Part shown: piece by piece, positions 18,095 through 26,234 of the stretch
Numbering within the stretch: position 1 is the stretch's first letter
Layout: every line of letters begins with the position of its first letter
From: Hymenobacter sp. 5317J-9
GTDB taxonomy: Bacteria; Bacteroidota; Bacteroidia; Cytophagales; Hymenobacteraceae
Length of the DNA stretch: 64,000 bases
Direction of reading: 5' to 3'
NCBI RefSeq assembly: GCF_022921075.1
Contig: NZ_CP095050.1
Span: forward strand, 2,232,001-2,296,000
Made by a program: the position numbers and the translations under genes
The notes under the pieces: generated by a model
What the model saw: only the letters and a program-made list of their open reading frames with translations
What the model was told of the DNA's origin: nothing
Databases searched by the model: none

Positions 18095-18961
18095 ATGAAT
18101 AACCAGAATTCCTTTCTCCGCACCCTAGGTTTTGTGCTGTTAATGGGCGGCGTGGCGGTTGCCAACACCGGCTGCTCGCAGGCTGACAAACAAGAAATTT
18201 CGGCCGAGAGCGACCAGGCATACAACGACATGACCACGTTCGTTAATGACGTGGAAGCCAAAACGGATGCCGTGGGCGACGAGATGAAGGCCGACTACGA
18301 ACGGGAAACCGCGCAGCTCAAAGCCGACTACCAAACCAAAAAAGCAGCGGTCGATAAATACGCCGACCAGTACGACGACAACCGCCGCCAGGAAATTGAC
18401 CGGCTCAACACCCGCTACACCACCGCCGTGGAGCAGCGCACCACTGCCTGGAACAACCGCACGACCGTGGGCGAGCTGGGCCAATACTACAAGCCCATGA
18501 GTCCGGCCGCCCAACTCACGGCCGCCAACGCCCGCACGACCTACGAAAAATTCGTACAAAACGTGAAAAGCAACCAGGAGAAATACGACATCAATGACTG
18601 GCGCAACATCAACGCCGAGTGGCGTGCGCTCGACGAAGCCTACGACAACGTGAAAGGCTCCATTCCGGCCAAAGACCTGGCCGAGATTCAGAAGGAAAAG
18701 CTGAAATACGCCGCCTTTAAGTCCTGGGACAAAACCAAAATCCGGGCCGGCCAGGGGGCCGATGCCGTGGCCAACAAAGCCGATGACGTGAGCAACGAAA
18801 CCGCCGATGAGCGCAGCCGCGCCGGCCAGGCCATCAGCAATACCGCTTCCGACGTGAAAGAGGCCGGCAAGGACGTGGGCCAGGGCGCTGCCAAAGTGGG
18901 CAAAAAAGTTGGCGGCGCCGTGAAAGACGTGTTCGACGGCAAAGACGACGACAAGAAGTAA
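18095..18961 (+). CDS. Coiled-coil lipoprotein with LEA-like C-terminus
   Basis: A 288-residue lipoprotein: hydrophobic signal (FLRTLGFVLLMGGVAVANTG) and lipobox cysteine in NTGCSQADK. The body is strongly charged and predicted helical (KADYERETAQLKADYQTKK), and the last ~60 residues are a repetitive A/D/K/G/V stretch (GQGADAVANKADDVSNETAD, TASDVKEAGKDVGQGAAKVG) similar in style to LEA or YtxH-like tails. Likely membrane-tethered in the periplasm or at the inner face of the outer membrane; function unknown, with stress protection possible by analogy only. Start at the ATG at 18095; the frame is open further upstream but without signal-peptide character. A strong terminator follows. Confidence 0.75.
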   Translation: MNNQNSFLRTLGFVLLMGGVAVANTGCSQADKQEISAESDQAYNDMTTFVNDVEAKTDAVGDEMKADYERETAQLKADYQTKKAAVDKYADQYDDNRRQEIDRLNTRYTTAVEQRTTAWNNRTTVGELGQYYKPMSPAAQLTAANARTTYEKFVQNVKSNQEKYDINDWRNINAEWRALDEAYDNVKGSIPAKDLAEIQKEKLKYAAFKSWDKTKIRAGQGADAVANKADDVSNETADERSRAGQAISNTASDVKEAGKDVGQGAAKVGKKVGGAVKDVFDGKDDDKK

Positions 18962-18981
18962 ACCGCCTCGTTGCGAAGCTC

Positions 18982-19021
18982 AAAACCGGTTTCTGGCCCT
19001 GCGCCGGAAACCGGTTTTTTT
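18982..19021 (+). terminator. Intrinsic terminator after the coiled-coil lipoprotein
   Basis: AAAACCGGTTTC (18982-18993) pairs exactly with GAAACCGGTTTT (19007-19018), 13-base loop, followed by further T. The A-rich left side means it may work in both directions, suiting the convergent glycosyltransferase gene. Confidence 0.9.
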
Positions 19022-19045
19022 GTGCGAGCCCGCGAAGGGAGTTGC

Positions 19046-19948
19046 TTACCGCCGGGCTCCGAGCTCCCGCAGCAGCCAATACAGCTTCAGCGCATCGAGT
19101 GCCCCCAGCCCGGGCCTATCTGAAAGCAGCTGGCGGCGCAGCACCGGCGCCGCCGCGCCCAGGGCGGCCCGCATGGGCGCGGCCAGGCCCAGCCGGCGCA
19201 GCCGCAGCGCCAACCGCAGCAGGCGCGAGTCGGTGCCGGGACCGTCTTCGTGGTACACCCGCGCCAGGTTGCGCACGGCTTGCTCGGTTTTTTGCAGGAA
19301 AAGTGCGGCCGGCTCCAGCCCGGCGTGAAGCACCGGATTATCGAGGTGCCGTATCGAAACCCGCGCCGCGGCCAACTCCTGGCCGAATCGGGTGTCTTCG
19401 TGGCCGTAGCCGGTCAGGCGCTCATCGAGTGGAAACTGCCGGAAAACGTCGGCCCGAATCAGCGCGTTATTGATGGTCAGCTGCCCGTAAGGCGCTGCCT
19501 GCCGCACGGAAGCCGGCCGCGCTTCCCGGACCTGGCCATAGAGCCAGCGCAGGTGCAACGCGGCCTCGGCGGGCGGGGCCACCTCGTAGCAAGTGCCGCC
19601 GATGAGCACGTGCGCCAGCTGACGAGCAGCGGCGTAGCGTGCCAGAAACTGAGAATCGGGCAGCATGCTGTCGTTGTCGAGCAGCAGCAGCCACTCGTGC
19701 TGCGCGGCAGCGGCCAGTTGGTTGCGGATGGCGGCACGGCCCACGTTGCGGGGAAATTCGCGGTACTGCACGCCCGGGTGGGCACCCAATGGCCGGTTGG
19801 CCGCAAGAAATTCCGGTCGGGAGCCGTCGTCAAACAGCAGAATTTCAACCGGACCGGGCCAGTCGGCCCGCTGCGCCAGTAGCGAAGTCACCAGCGCGCC
19901 CACCTCCCAGTTGTAAACCGGAATCAGCACCGAAAGGCCTGCGGTCAT
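19046..19948 (-). CDS. Glycosyltransferase family 2
   Basis: A 300-residue GT-A enzyme. SVLIPVYNWEVGALVTSL opens the nucleotide-binding fold, LLFDDGSRPEF follows, and LLLLDNDSMLPD supplies the metal-binding DxD-like motif (DND, about residue 94). The later LTGYGHEDTRFGQEL matches the acceptor-site ED motif of the family. It is expected to add a sugar to a glycan or lipid at the inner membrane. It lies 40 bases downstream of ftsE on the same strand and shares the transcript by appearance; it is convergent with the lipoprotein gene. Confidence 0.85.
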   Translation of the reverse strand: MTAGLSVLIPVYNWEVGALVTSLLAQRADWPGPVEILLFDDGSRPEFLAANRPLGAHPGVQYREFPRNVGRAAIRNQLAAAAQHEWLLLLDNDSMLPDSQFLARYAAARQLAHVLIGGTCYEVAPPAEAALHLRWLYGQVREARPASVRQAAPYGQLTINNALIRADVFRQFPLDERLTGYGHEDTRFGQELAAARVSIRHLDNPVLHAGLEPAALFLQKTEQAVRNLARVYHEDGPGTDSRLLRLALRLRRLGLAAPMRAALGAAAPVLRRQLLSDRPGLGALDALKLYWLLRELGARR

Positions 19949-19988
19949 GGCAAGGGAAAGAGGGGATGAGCAAAGGCAAGCCAGCCGA

Positions 19989-20672
<684 letters not shown>

Positions 20673-20676
20673 ACGG

Positions 20677-20880
20677 CTACAAGCTCAACGGCTGCAATTT
20701 GCCAAACTCCAGGCCCGAAATCACGGCGGCCAATTCGGTTTCTTTGCCTTCCAGACCGTAGCGGTGCAGGTCTTTCAGCGGCCGGTCGGCCCGGAAATAG
20801 GCGATGAGCACAAACGCCTCGTCCCGCAGCTGGATGTAGTCCGGAATTTTGGCCTTGCCCTTTACTTTGATGATGTACAT
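20677..20880 (-). CDS. Conserved-looking 67-residue protein upstream of ftsE
   Basis: A small protein (MYIIKVKGKAKIPDYIQLRD) without signal peptide or membrane segment. The N-terminal half looks like two beta strands and a helix. It is separated from ftsE by 4 bases and from the fsa gene by a palindrome that fills the spacer. No family recognised; the tight coupling to ftsE and normal codon use support it being real. Confidence 0.6.
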   Translation of the reverse strand: MYIIKVKGKAKIPDYIQLRDEAFVLIAYFRADRPLKDLHRYGLEGKETELAAVISGLEFGKLQPLSL

Positions 20881-20883
20881 GGG

Positions 20884-20970
20884 GTGATGTGATAATTGAT
20901 TGATGTGCTGATATGCTGAATGCTATACTGCTAACAGCAAGCACCTCCGCACATCAAAAAATCAGCACAT
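20884..20970. repeat. Intergenic word palindrome (GATGTGCTGAT type)
   Basis: The left part (20884-20912) is built from GTGATGTG/TGATGTGCTGAT words and the right part (near 20949-20970) from their complements (GCACATC, ATCAGCACAT), giving an imperfect inverted repeat. It fills the gap between the 67-residue gene and fsa completely and ends at the fsa stop codon. Confidence 0.75.
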
Positions 20971-21627
20971 TTACGAATTAACCTTCTTATGGTCGGCCAG
21001 GAACGTAGCCAGGCCCTTGTCCGTGAGCGGGTGGTTCAGCAGGCCGGTGATGACGTTGAGCGGGCAGGTCACCACGTCGGCGCCGATTTCGGCGCACTGA
21101 ATGAGGTGCGGCACGTGGCGCACCGAGGCGGCCAGTACTTCGGTAGGATAACCGTAGTTGCTGAAAATCTGCACAATCTGCTCGATGAGCTGCAGGCCAT
21201 CGTGGCCGATGTCATCGAGGCGGCCCACGAAGGGCGACACGTAAGTGGCGCCGGCTTTGGCGGCCAGCAGGGCCTGGCCGGCGGTGAAAATCAAGGTGCA
21301 GTTGGTTTTGATGCCCTTGTCGGCGAAGTACTTAATGGCCTTCACGCCTTCCTTAATCATGGGCACCTTCACCACGATGTTGGGGTGCAGCTCGGCCAGG
21401 GCTTCGCCTTCGCGCACGATGCCGTCGAAATCGGTGGCAATGACTTCGGCCGACACGTCGCCGTCCACCAGCTCGCAAATCTGGCGGTAGTGCGCCATCA
21501 CGGCATCGAGGCCGCGGATGCCTTCCTTGGCCATGAGCGAAGGATTGGTGGTCACGCCGTCCAGCACGCCCAGCTCCACGGCTTCGCGGATGTCATCGAG
21601 GTTGGCGGTGTCAATGAAGAATTTCAT
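20971..21627 (-). CDS. fsa: Fructose-6-phosphate aldolase / small transaldolase
   Basis: A 218-residue class I aldolase of the FSA/TalC family. [16 protein letters not shown] and [13 protein letters not shown] open the barrel; the Schiff-base lysine is K87 in [12 protein letters not shown]; later strands read [20 protein letters not shown] and [11 protein letters not shown]. The family either splits fructose-6-phosphate into dihydroxyacetone and glyceraldehyde-3-phosphate or acts as transaldolase in the pentose phosphate pathway; the distinction cannot be made here. Length is typical (about 215-220). Confidence 0.9.
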   Translation of the reverse strand: MKFFIDTANLDDIREAVELGVLDGVTTNPSLMAKEGIRGLDAVMAHYRQICELVDGDVSAEVIATDFDGIVREGEALAELHPNIVVKVPMIKEGVKAIKYFADKGIKTNCTLIFTAGQALLAAKAGATYVSPFVGRLDDIGHDGLQLIEQIVQIFSNYGYPTEVLAASVRHVPHLIQCAEIGADVVTCPLNVITGLLNHPLTDKGLATFLADHKKVNS

Positions 21628-21811
21628 GATAAGGTCTTGGGAAACGGGGGCTTGGGGTGGCAGTCAATGGAATGTTCATGGCCAAAAGCCACGTTTCCAC
21701 TGCCGCAAATCCCTCCGGCTTTGAAAAAAGAATCGGCCCCAAAGCTACTCAATGGCCCGCCAAATTGCGGAACAGAGCAGCGCCGGGGCCGACTGGAAAA
21801 GGCAAAAAAAA

Positions 21812-21900
21812 GCAAGCCAAAATCGCACCGCTACAACCACCTACCCTTGCTACCTTCCGGTCCTGGGGGAGTTCAGCAGGAGCTGGTCGTTCTGACTTGC
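21812..21900 (-). ncRNA. ffs: Signal recognition particle RNA, small bacterial type
   Basis: On the minus strand the sequence contains the conserved SRP domain IV: ...CTGAACTCCCCCAGGACCGG followed by AAGGTAGCAAGGGTAG, with the asymmetric GGAAG/AGCA internal loops that bind Ffh. The ends GCAAGTC (21894-21900) and GGCTTGC (21812-21818) pair, closing the helix, and a U-run (A-run at 21804-21811 on the plus strand) follows as terminator. About 89 bases fits the short bacterial form. A well-formed promoter lies directly upstream. Confidence 0.9.
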
Positions 21901-21905
21901 CGTTG

Positions 21906-21938
21906 CAAAGATACGCAGCTGCGCCACAAAATCGCAAC
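21906..21938 (-). promoter_or_regulatory. Promoter of the SRP RNA gene
   Basis: On the minus strand GTTG (21935-21938) is followed after 21 bases by TATCTTTG (21906-21913), a textbook Bacteroidota TTG/TAnnTTTG promoter, and the RNA's 5' end at 21900 falls 6 bases beyond the -7 box. Confidence 0.75.
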
Positions 21939-22038
21939 TTTTCTCGCCTAAAAGGGGCGCGTCGTGCTTGCAACGTTGGCACTGAGGCGTCTGCGATGCC
22001 GTGACCCGGGTCGGTTCCGTTACTTTTTCCAAATTGCG

Positions 22039-22071
22039 TTGCCGGGCAGGCGGGCCCTAACCCTACCTTTG
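22039..22071 (+). promoter_or_regulatory. Promoter of guaA, nearly leaderless
   Basis: TTG (22039-22041), 22 bases, TACCTTTG (22064-22071). Only 4 bases (CGGC) separate the -7 box from the ATG, so the transcript should begin at or beside the start codon. Confidence 0.65.
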
Positions 22072-22075
22072 CGGC

Positions 22076-23611
22076 ATGGAACGACTACTCATTCTGGATT
22101 TCGGCTCGCAGTACACGCAATTGATAGCCCGACGCATTCGCGAATTGCACGTGTTCTGCGAAATTCACCCCTACACCCACGCCTCGAACCTCGTCCTCAG
22201 CGACGATATTCGGGGCGTTATTCTTTCCGGCTCGCCGTGCTCGGTGCGCGAGGAAGGCGCCCCCAACCCCGACCTGAGCCACCTGCTCGGCCACGTGCCG
22301 GTGCTGGGCGTGTGCTACGGCGCACAGCTGCTGGCCCAGCAGGGCGGGGGCGAGGTGCTGCCGGCCACCATCCGCGAGTACGGCCGCGCCCGGCTGGCCG
22401 AGCTCAACGACGCCTCGCCGCTGCTGATGGGCATGCACGCCGGCTCGCAGGTGTGGATGTCGCACGGCGACACCATTCAGACGCTCCCGGCGGGCTACGA
22501 CATCATTGCCAGCACGCCGGAAGTGGCCGTGGCCGCCTTCAAAATCGAAGGGCAGGACACCTACGGCATCCAGTTTCACCCGGAGGTGACGCACTCCACC
22601 GAAGGCAAGCAGCTGCTGAAAAATTTCGTGGTCGACATCTGCCAGTGCAGCCAAAGCTGGACGCCCGACCACTTCGTGGATTCCGCGGTGGAAGCATTGC
22701 TGCACACCATCGGCCCCGACGACCAGGTGATTCTGGGCCTGTCTGGTGGCGTGGACAGCAGCGTGGCGGCCCTGCTGCTGCACCGCGCCATTGGACCGCG
22801 CCTGCACGGCATTTTCGTGGACAACGGCCTGCTGCGCAAAGACGAGTTTGAAACCGTATTGAAAGCCTACGAAGGCCTGGGCCTGAACGTGACCGGCGTG
22901 AACGCCGCGCCCGAGTTCTACGCCGCGCTGGCCGGCATCAGCGACCCGGAGGGCAAGCGCAAGGCCATTGGCCGCACGTTTATTGAGGTGTTCGACCGCG
23001 AGGCGCACAAGGTGCAGGGCGCGGCGTGGCTGGCCCAGGGCACTATTTACCCCGATGTGATTGAGTCGGTGTCGGTGAAAGGCCCGGCTGTGACCATCAA
23101 AAGCCACCACAACGTGGGCGGCCTGCCCGACAAAATGAAGCTGAAAGTGGTGGAGCCGCTGCGCATGCTCTTCAAAGACGAGGTGCGCGAAGTGGGCGCC
23201 GCCCTGGGCCTGCCCGGCGAGATTCTGAACCGCCACCCCTTCCCCGGCCCCGGCCTGGGCATCCGCATTCTCGGCGACATTACGCCCGAGAAAGTAGACT
23301 TGCTGCAGCGCGCCGACGCCGTGTTTATCAACCTGCTCAAGGAGCACGACCTGTACCAGCACGTGTGGCAGGCCGGCGCCATGCTGCTGCCCGTGCAAAG
23401 CGTGGGCGTGATGGGCGACGAGCGCACCTACGAGCGGGTGGTGGCCCTGCGCGCCGTGACCAGCGTGGACGGCATGACCGCCGACTGGGCCCACCTGCCC
23501 TACGATTTCCTGGCCGAGGTCTCGAATAAAATCATCAACCAGGTGCGCGGCATCAACCGCGTGGTGTATGATATTTCGAGCAAGCCGCCGGCAACGATTG
23601 AGTGGGAGTAA
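22076..23611 (+). CDS. guaA: GMP synthase (glutamine-hydrolysing)
   Basis: A 511-residue two-domain enzyme converting XMP, glutamine and ATP to GMP in purine synthesis. The N-terminal class I amidotransferase has nucleophile C80 in GVCYGAQL and H168/E170 in IQFHPEVTH. The ATP-pyrophosphatase P-loop is GLSGGVDSS (221-229). The C-terminal dimerisation region ends [21 protein letters not shown], as in the family, and is full length. It is divergent from the SRP RNA gene and followed by a palindrome before a second amidotransferase gene. Confidence 0.97.
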   Translation: MERLLILDFGSQYTQLIARRIRELHVFCEIHPYTHASNLVLSDDIRGVILSGSPCSVREEGAPNPDLSHLLGHVPVLGVCYGAQLLAQQGGGEVLPATIREYGRARLAELNDASPLLMGMHAGSQVWMSHGDTIQTLPAGYDIIASTPEVAVAAFKIEGQDTYGIQFHPEVTHSTEGKQLLKNFVVDICQCSQSWTPDHFVDSAVEALLHTIGPDDQVILGLSGGVDSSVAALLLHRAIGPRLHGIFVDNGLLRKDEFETVLKAYEGLGLNVTGVNAAPEFYAALAGISDPEGKRKAIGRTFIEVFDREAHKVQGAAWLAQGTIYPDVIESVSVKGPAVTIKSHHNVGGLPDKMKLKVVEPLRMLFKDEVREVGAALGLPGEILNRHPFPGPGLGIRILGDITPEKVDLLQRADAVFINLLKEHDLYQHVWQAGAMLLPVQSVGVMGDERTYERVVALRAVTSVDGMTADWAHLPYDFLAEVSNKIINQVRGINRVVYDISSKPPATIEWE

Positions 23612-23630
23612 TCGATAGCCCAGAAACCAG

Positions 23631-23726
23631 AACGTCATGCTGAGCGCAGACGAAGCATCTCTACCGCAACAGTAACTCTAATTAGTGGCACGGTAGAGAT
23701 GCTTCGGCTGCGCTCAGCATGACGTT
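23631..23726. repeat. Intergenic palindrome, GTCATgCTGA family, copy 2
   Basis: Arms 23631-23666 and 23691-23726 (36 bases) are almost perfect complements around a 24-base loop. Left arm: AACGTCATGCTGAGCGCAGA then CGAAGCATCTCTACCG. Lies between guaA and the amidotransferase gene, both plus strand. Confidence 0.9.
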
Positions 23727-23755
23727 CTTACTTTATAATCAATAACCCCAATGCC

Positions 23756-24484
23756 ATGCGTTTTCACTGCCTTCAACACCTGCCCGATGAAGGCCCCGGC
23801 CACGCGGCCGACTGGCTGGCTGCGCATGGTCATTCGCTCACGTTCACGCGTTTATTCGAGCCCAACCCGGTATTTCCCGCACTAGCTGAGTTCGATGGCC
23901 TGCTGGTTCTCGGCGGCGCCATGAGCGTGCATGACGAGCAAAGCCTGCCGTGGCTACGCGCCGAAAAGGCGTTTATCCGCGATGCGTTGCGGGCGGGCAA
24001 GATTACGCTGGCTATTTGCCTGGGGGCGCAACTGGTGGCCGAGGCGCTGGGCGCTGAGGTGCGCCCAAATCACGCGCCGGAAATCGGGTTCTGGACGGTG
24101 CGTTTTTCGGCAAAGTCGCTGGAGCACCCGCTGCTGCGCGGGTGGCCCGAGAAGGCCACGGTCTTGCATTGGCATTTGGACACCTTTACGGTGCCGCCGG
24201 GGGCCATGCGGGTGGGCATGTCGGCGGCCACTGCCACCCAGGGCTTCGTGTGGGGCGATGGCGTGATTGGCCTACAGTTTCATCCTGAAATGACCGTGGA
24301 AATGGTGGAGCAGCTGATGGAATTTGAAAACCATGAGCACGCCGAGGAGCAGGAGTTTGTGCAGACGGCCGAGCAGATTCGCGCCAAACTGAAATCAGTG
24401 TGGAAAGGCCGCAAACTGCTGGAAGCGCTGCTGGCTAACCTGGTGGCGCTGCACGAAGGCGAAGCAAATGCTTATGGCCGCTAG
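23756..24484 (+). CDS. Class I glutamine amidotransferase-like protein
   Basis: A 242-residue protein of the free-standing GMP-synthase-like amidotransferase group. The nucleophile is the cysteine in LAICLGAQLVAEALG (near residue 83), the oxyanion region is LVLGGAMSVHDE, and the catalytic pair is in LQFHPEMTVEMV. The C-terminal ~55 residues form a helical extension. The substrate is unknown; family members remove glutamine-derived groups or act on small peptides and amines. Follows guaA on the same strand beyond a palindrome; its stop overlaps the stop of the convergent 112-residue gene by 4 bases. Confidence 0.8.
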   Translation: MRFHCLQHLPDEGPGHAADWLAAHGHSLTFTRLFEPNPVFPALAEFDGLLVLGGAMSVHDEQSLPWLRAEKAFIRDALRAGKITLAICLGAQLVAEALGAEVRPNHAPEIGFWTVRFSAKSLEHPLLRGWPEKATVLHWHLDTFTVPPGAMRVGMSAATATQGFVWGDGVIGLQFHPEMTVEMVEQLMEFENHEHAEEQEFVQTAEQIRAKLKSVWKGRKLLEALLANLVALHEGEANAYGR

Positions 24485-24819
24485 CTGATTTTTACTTGCT
24501 CGAAAGTAAATGACCACTCCGCGCCCGGCTGGCCGTGGCCGGTGAGCAGCCCGAAGCGAATGGCGTGGCCAGCCTCTTGCGGGATGATGGTGTGGGAGTC
24601 TACATCCAGGTCCGTCAGGGCGCCAGCGGATAAGTCGAGCGCACCCAGGTTGAGGTCACTTATGCCCTGAAACTCCAGTTTCAGGCTGTCGTAGCTGCGG
24701 GTGTCTTCGTTGTACACGCCGAGCTGGAGGGTAAGCGTGCTGTGCTTGAAATCGATGTTGAGGGCATCGACGCCCATGTCGTGCAGCGAGGTTTGCTTCA
24801 GGTTTTCGAGGTCCGTCAT
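24481..24819 (-). CDS. Hypothetical 112-residue protein
   Basis: A small soluble protein with a largely beta-strand look (NIDFKHSTLTLQLGVYNEDT, RSYDSLKLEFQGISDLNL, AEWSFTFEQVKIS). The alternation is reminiscent of small immunity-type proteins, but no family could be named. It is 29 bases downstream of dgt on the same strand and overlaps the convergent amidotransferase gene by 4 bases. Codon use matches its neighbours. Confidence 0.55.
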   Translation of the reverse strand: MTDLENLKQTSLHDMGVDALNIDFKHSTLTLQLGVYNEDTRSYDSLKLEFQGISDLNLGALDLSAGALTDLDVDSHTIIPQEAGHAIRFGLLTGHGQPGAEWSFTFEQVKIS

Positions 24820-24848
24820 GAGGTCGGTTGTTGGTAGCTGCGCGTGGT

Positions 24849-26234
24849 TTAGAACCCCTTCGGCAGCTCAATGCCCTTGATGGTCTTGTACAAACTCAGC
24901 GCGTTCTGGTCGGTCATGCCGGCCACGAAATCGGTGAGCAGCAGGATTTTCTCGTAGGCCGAAACGTGGGCCTGGTGGCCTTCGGCACGGAACTGCTCGG
25001 GCAGCAGCAGGAGCAGCTTGCGGCTGCGGTGGCCCAGGCTGGCATCGAACACGGCACACAGGAACGCATCAAGTAAACCGCCGAGGACCTCAAAGCCGGC
25101 GGCTTCAATTTCCAGCACCGGGCGGCTGCGGTAGAGCTGGTTGATGCTCAGGCGCTGCACTTCCTGCAAATCGACCCAGCAACTCAGCTCCTTGATAAGG
25201 GACTGGTCGTACTCGCCGCGCAGGATGGCGGGGGCGTGCTCGGCAAAAAGCGCGGCCAGCTCCGCCACCAGCTTGCCAATGAGGCGGGCGCGGACGTAGC
25301 CCAGCTCTTCGCGCCAGTCGTGCCACTGCACACTGCCCACGCGCCCGGCGGGGTCGTTGAGCATGCGCTTGAGCAGCGGCAAACCGGTTTCGGGCGCGAT
25401 GAGGCCCAGTTTGAGGCCGTCCTCAAAGTCGATGATGCGGTAGCACAAGTCGTCGGCGGCTTCAACCAGAAAAGCCAGCGGGTGGCGGTGGTAGAAGCCG
25501 TTGGCTGCATCCTTGGGCAGCAGGCCCAGCTCCGCGGCTACGTGCCGGAAGCGGGCGCTTTCGGTCTGGAAATGGCCGTATTTCTTCTCGGAGGCGCCGC
25601 CCACGCGGGCATCGTCGGGCACTAGGCTGGGGCGCGGGTACTTGGTGAAGGCGCCCAGCGTGGCGTAGGTGAGGCCCAGCCCGGCGGTGCCGCTGCTGTG
25701 CGCCGCGTAGGTGTGCGTGAGAATGCGGAAACCGGCCGCGTTGCCTTCAAAATGCTGCAAATCGGATACTTCGGCGGCACTCAACTGCGCTAAATACGGC
25801 GCGGCGGCCGCGCTCAGGAAATAGCTGCTGATGGCGTCTTCGCCGGAGTGGCCGAAGGGCGGGTTGCCGATGTCGTGGGCCAGGCAGGCGGCGGCCACGA
25901 TGTCGCCGCAGTCCTGGTCGAGGTTGGGCAGCTGGCGGGCCAGCTCGGCGTCGGCCTCCATGAGGTGGCGGGCGGCAAGGCGGCCCAGCGAGCGGCCCAC
26001 CACGGCGGTTTCGAGCGAGTGGGTGAGGCGGGTGTGCACGAAATCGGTTTCGGGCAGGGGCATCACCTGGGTTTTGCGCTGCAAGCGCCGAAAGGCCGAG
26101 CTGAACACCACCCGGTCGTAGTCCTGCACGAAGGCGCCGCGCACGGGGGCGGCGCTGGCGGGCGGTAGCTGTTGGTCGGGGAAGCGGCGCTGCGAGAGCA
26201 GGCGCGGCCAGGCCATGGGTGTTTGGGCGGGCAT
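24849..26234 (-). CDS. dgt: Deoxyguanosinetriphosphate triphosphohydrolase-like HD protein
   Basis: A 461-residue HD-domain dNTPase. The metal site is seen as RLTHSLETAVVGRSLGR and CLAHDIGNPPFGHSGE (HD about 115-116), followed by the long helical region of the Dgt family. It hydrolyses dGTP or other dNTPs to the nucleoside and triphosphate, tuning the dNTP pool. The ATG shares its first base with the last base of the upstream peptidase stop (TAATG at 26232-26236), so translation is probably coupled. A second start at MAWPRLL six codons in is possible. Confidence 0.88.
   Translation of the reverse strand: MPAQTPMAWPRLLSQRRFPDQQLPPASAAPVRGAFVQDYDRVVFSSAFRRLQRKTQVMPLPETDFVHTRLTHSLETAVVGRSLGRLAARHLMEADAELARQLPNLDQDCGDIVAAACLAHDIGNPPFGHSGEDAISSYFLSAAAAPYLAQLSAAEVSDLQHFEGNAAGFRILTHTYAAHSSGTAGLGLTYATLGAFTKYPRPSLVPDDARVGGASEKKYGHFQTESARFRHVAAELGLLPKDAANGFYHRHPLAFLVEAADDLCYRIIDFEDGLKLGLIAPETGLPLLKRMLNDPAGRVGSVQWHDWREELGYVRARLIGKLVAELAALFAEHAPAILRGEYDQSLIKELSCWVDLQEVQRLSINQLYRSRPVLEIEAAGFEVLGGLLDAFLCAVFDASLGHRSRKLLLLLPEQFRAEGHQAHVSAYEKILLLTDFVAGMTDQNALSLYKTIKGIELPKGF

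Noticed and set aside
22085..23638. 517-residue minus-strand open frame opposite guaA
   Set aside because: Histidine/alanine/valine-rich shadow composition and no motifs, whereas guaA on the other strand is unmistakable.
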